A DNA stretch of 64,000 nt from Anaeromyxobacter diazotrophicus (GTDB taxonomy: Bacteria > Myxococcota > Myxococcia > Myxococcales > Anaeromyxobacteraceae), in assembly GCF_013340205.1 (NCBI RefSeq), contig NZ_BJTG01000007.1:186001-250000 (forward strand), written 5' to 3'. Both the position numbers and the translations under genes were made by a program. The notes under the pieces are model-generated. The model made no database searches. It saw only the letters and a list, made by a program, of their open reading frames with translations, and had not been told where the DNA came from. Of this stretch, positions 58,605 through 64,000 are shown piece after piece (positions within the stretch are counted from its first letter, which is position 1; the number at the start of each line of letters is the position of its first letter).

Positions 58605-60443
58605 ATGGCCCTGATCGGTGACTTCAACGACACCCCCTTCGCCGACCTGATCCAGCTGTACGCGGGCAGCGGTCAGACCGTCGCGGTGACGATCAACCTC
58701 CCCGACGGCAAGGGGGAGGACGGCGTCTTCTACGTCGAGAACGGCGACGTGGTGGACGCGTGGCTCGGCGACGCGCACGGGCGCGACGCCGTGCGCCAGG
58801 CGCTGCGGCTCGACCGCGGCTCGTTCATCGTGGAGCAGGACGTCCGCGCCGCGGAGCGCACGCTCTCCATGCCCTGGCGCCAGCTCCTCATGGAGGAGGT
58901 GGTGCGCATGGACGAGGAGCGCCGGCGCGGCGGTGCGGCCGCGCGCAGCGGCCGCGGCGCGGGGCAGGCCTCCGGGGCCACCCCCGGCGCGTCCGGGGCG
59001 CTGCCGCTCCCGGGCGCGACTCCGCGCACGCCCCCGGCCATCCCGCTGCAGGCGGCGTCCGGCGCCGGCTCGGTCCCGCGGCTGACGCCCACCAGGCCCT
59101 CCGCTCCGCCGTCCGCCACGCCCGCCTCGCCGGCGCGCCCCACGGCGGCTGGCGCCACGCCGGCGCCGGGCCGGCCCGCCTCCGGCGGCGGCGGGCTCCG
59201 CGCCGGGGCGATGGTGGCCATCGCCGCGGTGGTGGTCGGCGCCGCGGGCGCCGGCTTCTTCCTCCTGCGCGGCCGCGGGAGCGCCACGGTCGAGGCGCGC
59301 CCCGCCCCCGCCGCGGGGGCTGCCCAGGCGGCCGCGGAGGTCCCCACCCTGACCTTCGGGATGGTCTCGCCGCTCTCCGGGCCCGACAAGGATCTCGGCC
59401 GCGGCATGAAGGCCGGCGTCGAGCTCGCGTTCGCCGCCGCCAACGAGGCGGGCGGCGTGCACGGCCGCCGGCTGGCGCTCGTCGCGGTGGACGACGGCAA
59501 CGACCCCGCGCGGGCCGCCGAGGCCATGCGGGAGCTCACCGAGCAGCGCAAGGTCTTCGCGGTGGTGGGCAACGCGGGCACCGCCACCGCGGGCGCCGCC
59601 GTGCCGGTGGCGCTCGAGCGCAAGGTCCCGTTCATCGGCGCGCTGGGCGGCGCCCCCGCGCTGCGCAGCGACCCGCCCCAGCACGACGTGTTCGTCTACC
59701 GGCCGAGCCTCAGCGAGGAGGCGGCCGCGGCGGTGCGCTACCTCGTCGAGGTGCGGCGGCTCGACCCGGGCGACATCGCGGTCTTCGCCCAGGACGACGA
59801 GTCGGGCCAGGCCGGGTGGACCGGGGCGGCGCAGCAGCTCAAGAGCTACGGGCGCGACCCCGCGCAGACGGTGCGCGTGAGCTACCGGCGCAACACCGCC
59901 GAGGTCGACGGGGCCGTGGAGCGGCTCCGCGCCATGGGCGCGCACCTCAAGGGCGTGGTGATGGTCGCCGCGCACCGGCCGGCGGCGCGCCTGGTGGAGA
60001 AGGTCATCGCGTTCGCGCCCGGGACCGTCTTCACCGACACCTCGTCGGTCGACGTGGCGCAGCTGGGTGAGGAGCTGGTCGGCTCGCGCGTGGGCCTCGC
60101 CGACAACGTCGTCGTGACGCAGGTGGTGCCGCTCCCCACCTCGCGCTCCTCGGCCGTGATGCGCTACCGCGCGCTGCTCGAGAAGTACGCGCTGGGCGAG
60201 ACGCCGGGGGCGCTCTCGCTGGAGGGCTGGATCGTCGGCACCCTGGTGGTGAAGGCGCTCGAGGCGGCGGGCCGGGACGCGGATCCCGAGAAGCTCGTGG
60301 CGGCGCTCGAGGGCTTCCAGAACCTCGACATCGGCATCGGCGCCCCGCTGACCTTCTCCCGCGCGGACCACCAGGCCTCGCACAAGGTCTGGGGCACCGC
60401 CCTCGACCGCAGCGGCGCCTGGCGCCAGGTCGACCTGGAGTGA
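58605..60443 (+). CDS. DUF4388 - membrane helix - periplasmic binding domain fusion
   Basis: The 612-residue protein has a DUF4388 domain (1-105: LIGDFNDTPFADLIQLYAGS, GVFYVENGDVVDAWLGD), a Pro/Ala/Thr-rich linker (about 110-200), one membrane helix (about 202-224) and a C-terminal branched-chain amino-acid-type ligand-binding domain from residue about 245 (LTFGMVSPLSGPDKDLGRGM, LVAVDDGNDPARAAEAMREL). With the DUF4388 end inside, the ligand domain lies in the periplasm. No ABC permease is nearby, so signalling is more likely than uptake. The rest of any pathway is not visible. AAGAGGAG lies upstream. Confidence 0.8.
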   Translation: MALIGDFNDTPFADLIQLYAGSGQTVAVTINLPDGKGEDGVFYVENGDVVDAWLGDAHGRDAVRQALRLDRGSFIVEQDVRAAERTLSMPWRQLLMEEVVRMDEERRRGGAAARSGRGAGQASGATPGASGALPLPGATPRTPPAIPLQAASGAGSVPRLTPTRPSAPPSATPASPARPTAAGATPAPGRPASGGGGLRAGAMVAIAAVVVGAAGAGFFLLRGRGSATVEARPAPAAGAAQAAAEVPTLTFGMVSPLSGPDKDLGRGMKAGVELAFAAANEAGGVHGRRLALVAVDDGNDPARAAEAMRELTEQRKVFAVVGNAGTATAGAAVPVALERKVPFIGALGGAPALRSDPPQHDVFVYRPSLSEEAAAAVRYLVEVRRLDPGDIAVFAQDDESGQAGWTGAAQQLKSYGRDPAQTVRVSYRRNTAEVDGAVERLRAMGAHLKGVVMVAAHRPAARLVEKVIAFAPGTVFTDTSSVDVAQLGEELVGSRVGLADNVVVTQVVPLPTSRSSAVMRYRALLEKYALGETPGALSLEGWIVGTLVVKALEAAGRDADPEKLVAALEGFQNLDIGIGAPLTFSRADHQASHKVWGTALDRSGAWRQVDLE

Positions 60444-60553
60444 CCGGCCGCCCGCCGGGGGGCGGCCCCGCCCGGTCGGCGAGTCGAGAACTGGCGCGAC
60501 GGCCGGGACGTGCGTAGTCTGTTTTCAGGCTCGGTCCTGGCGACCGGGTCTTG

Positions 60554-60599
60554 AGAGCGGCCAGGGCAACGGGAGTTGCCCGGTCGCTCTTTGTTTTTT
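60554..60599 (+). terminator. Strong intrinsic terminator upstream of msrA
   Basis: AGAGCGGCCAGGGCAAC pairs with GTTGCCCGGTCGCTCT over a GGGA loop, followed by TTTGTTTTTT. It is the most canonical terminator in the window. It lies 111 nt after the previous stop and only 11 nt before msrA, so it may be an attenuator or the end of a short RNA. Confidence 0.85.
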
Positions 60600-60610
60600 A
60601 GCGATCCGGC

Positions 60611-61273
60611 ATGCTCGGACGATCGAAGCTGCTCGCTCTCCCGCGGCCGGAGGAGGCGCTCCCTGGGCGCACCGAGGCGATGCCCGTCCCGGAGCGCCAC
60701 GCGGTGCTGGGGCACCCGCTCGCGCCGCCCTTTCCCCCGGGGCTCGAGCGCGCCGTCTTCGGGATGGGGTGCTTCTGGGGCGCCGAGCGGAAGTTCTGGA
60801 CGCGTCCGGGCGTCTACACGACCGCCGTCGGCTACGCCGGCGGGTCCACGCCCCACCCGACGTACGAGGAGGTCTGCACGGGCCGGACGGGCCACGCCGA
60901 GGTGGTGCTGGTCGTCTACGACCCGCGCCAGGTCGGCTACGGCGAGCTCCTGCGCATCTTCTGGGAGTCGCACGATCCGACCCAGGGCATGCGGCAGGGG
61001 AACGACGTGGGGACGCAGTACCGCTCCGCGGTGTACGCCTTCGGCGAGGCGCAGCGCCGGGCCGCGGAGGCGTCGCGCGAGGCGTACCAGGCCCGGCTGG
61101 CCGAGGCGGGGCACGGCGCCATCACGACCGAGATCCGCGACGCGCCCGAGCTCTACTACGCCGAGGGGTACCACCAGCAGTACCTGGCGAAGAACCCGGA
61201 CGGCTACTGCGGGCTGGGCGGGACGGGCGTCGCCTGCCCCTCGTCGGTCTTCTCGTCGCCGCCGGCGGCCTGA
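60611..61273 (+). CDS. msrA: Peptide-methionine (S)-S-oxide reductase
   Basis: MsrA repairs methionine-S-sulfoxide in oxidised proteins. The 220-residue product has the active-site [13 protein letters not shown] with Cys54, [40 protein letters not shown] and [18 protein letters not shown] with a probable resolving Cys in CGLGG or in GVACP near the end. The first about 45 residues form a variable N-terminal extension with no signal peptide. The start is taken at ATG 60611, just after the terminator T-run. No MsrB is fused. Confidence 0.93.
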   Translation: MLGRSKLLALPRPEEALPGRTEAMPVPERHAVLGHPLAPPFPPGLERAVFGMGCFWGAERKFWTRPGVYTTAVGYAGGSTPHPTYEEVCTGRTGHAEVVLVVYDPRQVGYGELLRIFWESHDPTQGMRQGNDVGTQYRSAVYAFGEAQRRAAEASREAYQARLAEAGHGAITTEIRDAPELYYAEGYHQQYLAKNPDGYCGLGGTGVACPSSVFSSPPAA

Positions 61274-61306
61274 GCCGCCTTCCCGGGATCCGCGCGGAGG
61301 GGCGCC

Positions 61307-62452
61307 TCACCGGCGCATGCGCCGGCCGAGCTCCACCAGCCGGCAGACGCGCGCCGCGGCGGCCTCCACCAGCTCGGCGCCGCGCGCCATCGCCTCGTCG
61401 AGCGGCATCGCCTGGGCGACCGCGGCGGCGAGCCCGTCGATCCCCTGCGCCAGCACGTCGTCGGCCCCGTCGCCGAGCCCGCCGGCCAGGCACACCACCG
61501 GGACGCCGTGGCGCTTGGCGGCCTGGGCGACCCCGACCGGCGCCTTCCCCATGGCGGTCTGGAAGTCGGTGCGCCCCTCGCCGGTCAGCACCAGGTCCGC
61601 GCCCTGGACGAGCGCGGCGAAGCCGGTGGTCTCGAGGACGATCTCGACCCCGGGCCGCAGCCGGGCCGGGGTGAAGAAGAGCAGCCCCGCGCCGAGCCCG
61701 CCCGCCGCGCCGGCGCCGGGGAGGCGGGCCACGTCGCGGCCGGTGGCCGCCTGGGCCACCCGGGCGTAGTGGCCGAGCGCCGCGTCGAGCTCCTGCACCA
61801 TCTCCGGGGTCGCGCCCTTCTGCGGCCCGTAGACGGCGGAGGCGCCGCGGGGGCCGGTGAGCGGGTTGTCCACGTCGCAGGCGACAAGCACCTGGGCCGA
61901 GGCGAGGCGCGGGTCCAGGCCGGAGAGGTCCACCCGCGCGAGCCGCGCCAGGGCGGCACCGCCCTCGGGCAGCTCGGCGCCCGCATCGTCGAGGAAGCGC
62001 GCGCCGAGCGCGCGCGCGAGGCCCGCCCCGCCGTCGTTGGTGGCGCTGCCGCCGATGCCGACGACCAGCTTGGAGAGCCCCGCGTCGAGGGCCGCGCGCA
62101 CGAGCTCGCCCGTCCCGTAGGTGGTGGTGACGCGCGGGTCGCGCCGCTCCTTCGGCACGAGCGGCAGGCCGGAGGCGGCGGCCATCTCGATGACCGCCGT
62201 CGCGCCGTCGCCGAGGACGCCCCAGCGCGCCCGCACCGGCTCCCCGAGCGGACCGCGGACGGTCCGCTCCTCGAGCCGGCCCTGGGTGGCGGTCACCAGC
62301 GCCGCCACGGTCCCCTCGCCCCCGTCGGCGATGGGGACCTTGCGCACCTCGGCGTCCGCCCAGACGGCGCGGGCGCCGCGCTCCATCGCCTCCGCCACCG
62401 CCAGGGCGGAGAGGCTGCCCTTGAACGAGTCGGGCGCGATGACGATCCGCAT
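61307..62452 (-). CDS. glxK: Glycerate 2-kinase (GlxK/GarK family)
   Basis: It phosphorylates D-glycerate, feeding glyoxylate/glycolate carbon into glycolysis. The 381-residue product begins MRIVIAPDSFKGSLSALAVA and has VPIADGGEGTV, TYGTGELVRAALDAG, VGIGGSATNDGGAGLARALG and DVDNPLTGPRGASAVYGPQK with LTGEGRTDFQTAMGKAPVGV, all diagnostic of the family. It follows the permease gene by 28 bp on the same strand, which suggests joint use of an imported 2-hydroxy acid. GGCGGACC lies just before the ATG. It is convergent with msrA. Confidence 0.92.
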   Translation of the reverse strand: MRIVIAPDSFKGSLSALAVAEAMERGARAVWADAEVRKVPIADGGEGTVAALVTATQGRLEERTVRGPLGEPVRARWGVLGDGATAVIEMAAASGLPLVPKERRDPRVTTTYGTGELVRAALDAGLSKLVVGIGGSATNDGGAGLARALGARFLDDAGAELPEGGAALARLARVDLSGLDPRLASAQVLVACDVDNPLTGPRGASAVYGPQKGATPEMVQELDAALGHYARVAQAATGRDVARLPGAGAAGGLGAGLLFFTPARLRPGVEIVLETTGFAALVQGADLVLTGEGRTDFQTAMGKAPVGVAQAAKRHGVPVVCLAGGLGDGADDVLAQGIDGLAAAVAQAMPLDEAMARGAELVEAAAARVCRLVELGRRMRR

Positions 62453-62480
62453 GGTCCGCCTCCAGGCGCGCCGGCGCGCG

Positions 62481-64000
62481 CTACGGCACGAGCTGCGGCG
62501 CCGCGAAGGCGCAGAGCCACACCATCGCGGCGACCACCACCAGGTAGACCACGGTGTACTTGATGGTCTGCCGCATGATCCGGCCCTCCTGGTTGAGGAG
62601 GCCCACCGCGGTGGCGGCGATGACGATGCTCTGCGGCGAGATCATCTTACCGGCCGGGCTGCCGGCGTTGCCGCCCGAGGCCATGAGGACGTCCGAGAGG
62701 CCGAGCCCGTGCGCCGTGAGCTTCTGCAGGTTCCCGAAGAGCGCGTTGGAGGAGGTGTTGGACCCGGTGAGGAAGACGCCGATGGTGCCGAACACCGGCG
62801 AGAGCACCGGGTAGACGTGCGCCGAGACCACGCTGACGATGCTGTTCGCCATCGTGTTCACCATCGAGATCTGCTTCACCCCGAGCGTGCCCCACACGGC
62901 GAGCTTGGTCTTGGGGTCCACGATGGGCAGCGCCAGGTTCATCACCTCGGAGATGGAGAGGATCGAGGCGACGGCGATGAAGGACGGGATCATCTGCTTG
63001 AAGGTCTTCCCGAACTGCTCGCCGTAGCGGCGCATCGGGATGCCGAGGAAGGGGAACGCGAGCAGGCCCGCGATGAGCATGATGGTGCCGGGCGTCTGCA
63101 GCCAGGCGAACTTGTAGAGCTTGCCCGGGTTGTAGAGCTGCGCCTGCACCAGCATCCACTCGAAGCCCTTGGCGCTGCCGTTGAAGTAGCGCTTGGTGGC
63201 GTCGAGGTTCACCAGGATGACGAGCACCGCCAGGAGCAGGTACGGCAGCCAGGAGAGGAACAGCTCGCGGGGGTGGAACTCGCGCGGGCGGGACGTGGCC
63301 GCGCTCTCGCCCGGGAAGAGCCAGGGGTCCTTCTTCATGGCGCGGGAGAGGTAGAGCGCGGTGGCGGTGAGGCAGACGAGCGAGGCGATGACGTCGGTGA
63401 GCTCGGCGCCGACCCAGTTCGAGACCACGAGCTGGGTGGCGGCGAAGCTCAGGCCGGTGACCAGGACGGCCGGCAGCGCGCCCTTGAGGCCGCGCCCGCG
63501 CGACATGGCGAAGACGGTGAGGAAGGCCATGAGGAACGACATCGGGGCCATGAGGCGGCCCGACATGGCCGAGAGCTTCATGAGGTCGAGCTGGGTGGTG
63601 CCCGCCAGCGTGACGGTCGGGATGGCGAGCGAGCCGAACGGCACCGGCCCGGTGTTGGCGACGAGGCACACCAGCGCCGCCATCATCGGGTCGTAGCCGA
63701 GGCCGACCAGGATGCTGGCCGGGATCGCGACCGGCGCGCCGAAGCCGCAGATGCCCTCCAGGAAGGCGCCGAACCCGAAGCCGATGAGGAGCGCCTGCGC
63801 CCGCCGGTCGACGGTGAGGTTCGCCATGGCGCCCTGCATCTTGTCCATCCAGCCGGTCGCCTTGAGCGTGTTGTAGACGACCAGGGCGCCGAACGGGATG
63901 TACATGATCGGGAAGATCCCGAAGAGCGCGCCCTGCAGCGCCGCGAGCAGCGTCACCCCCAGCGGAAGCTGGAAGACCGCGATCGCGACGAGCACGGTGA
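62481..64000 (-). CDS. lctP: L-lactate/glycolate permease (5' end outside window)
   Basis: The visible 506 residues of this LctP/GlcA-family inner-membrane carrier contain FQLPLGVTLLAALQGALFGI, ALLIGFGFGAFLEGICGFG with APVAIPASILVGLGYDPMMA, and VFLTGSNTSSNALFGNLQ, all typical of the family. About a dozen hydrophobic segments are present. Family members are about 550 residues, so roughly 40-50 N-terminal residues lie beyond the window edge. The GTG at 63995 is internal. It lies upstream of glycerate kinase in the same operon, which favours glycolate or lactate uptake. Confidence 0.92.
   Translation of the reverse strand, partial: TVLVAIAVFQLPLGVTLLAALQGALFGIFPIMYIPFGALVVYNTLKATGWMDKMQGAMANLTVDRRAQALLIGFGFGAFLEGICGFGAPVAIPASILVGLGYDPMMAALVCLVANTGPVPFGSLAIPTVTLAGTTQLDLMKLSAMSGRLMAPMSFLMAFLTVFAMSRGRGLKGALPAVLVTGLSFAATQLVVSNWVGAELTDVIASLVCLTATALYLSRAMKKDPWLFPGESAATSRPREFHPRELFLSWLPYLLLAVLVILVNLDATKRYFNGSAKGFEWMLVQAQLYNPGKLYKFAWLQTPGTIMLIAGLLAFPFLGIPMRRYGEQFGKTFKQMIPSFIAVASILSISEVMNLALPIVDPKTKLAVWGTLGVKQISMVNTMANSIVSVVSAHVYPVLSPVFGTIGVFLTGSNTSSNALFGNLQKLTAHGLGLSDVLMASGGNAGSPAGKMISPQSIVIAATAVGLLNQEGRIMRQTIKYTVVYLVVVAAMVWLCAFAAPQLVP

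Overview
The window looks like chromosomal DNA from a very GC-rich myxobacterial-type organism (Myxococcota, most like Anaeromyxobacter). This is inferred from heavy G/C use at third codon positions, many GTG starts, the gene order, and the families present (DUF4388 fusion, NtrC-type regulator with an eight-helix sensor kinase, CgeB glycosyltransferases). I see no rRNA, tRNA, CRISPR array, insertion sequence or prophage. Almost all of it is dense coding sequence.

Layout. 1-3345: end of a surface-polysaccharide cluster (CgeB-type glycosyltransferases, UDP-glucose 6-dehydrogenase, nucleotide-sugar pyrophosphorylase). 3465-8347: housekeeping genes (IscA-like/CC-Se protein, MtgA, MFS transporter, Fe/Mn superoxide dismutase, MutY). 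8419-28244: one long translation block holding the str, S10, spc and alpha operons, with secY, adk and map. It starts at a perfect consensus sigma-70 promoter and has a second promoter before rpmJ. rplC (L3) is absent from its usual place between rpsJ and rplD, where a 21-bp palindrome sits instead, and infA is absent after map. 28297-34411: PAP2 phosphatase, then rpsP-khpA-rimM-trmD-rplS, then a membrane-anchored SMC-like protein without a P-loop, yraN and rsmI. 34524-38227: sensor kinase and NtrC-type regulator. 38377-44766: Slt lytic transglycosylase, HNH protein, MinD-like ATPase with a J-like/RodZ-like HTH partner, a small conserved protein, and an RluD-type pseudouridine synthase. 44741-49636: methyltransferase, ABC exporter, arginine decarboxylase, dodecin. 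49838-55928: four-gene acyl-CoA dehydrogenase / ETF-quinone oxidoreductase / EtfB / EtfA operon with divergent ETF subunits. 55935-64000: soluble diacid-sensing MCP-like protein, uracil/xanthine permease, DUF4388-TM-periplasmic-binding fusion, MsrA, glycerate kinase, and a lactate/glycolate permease cut by the window edge.

Cross-cutting signals. (1) A GGTCGC-type hexamer repeat occurs at five places: three intergenic tracts, a linker inside the MFS transporter, and 14 in-frame copies just after the signal sequence of Slt. (2) Several genes have a -10 box only 6-9 nt before the start codon, which suggests leaderless transcripts. (3) Ribosomal operon promoters are followed by leader hairpins, two of which have terminator-like T-runs. 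(4) tuf has an interior with G-ending codons, unlike its C-ending neighbours, which suggests gene conversion with a second tuf copy.

All family assignments come from reading motifs. No database search was run.
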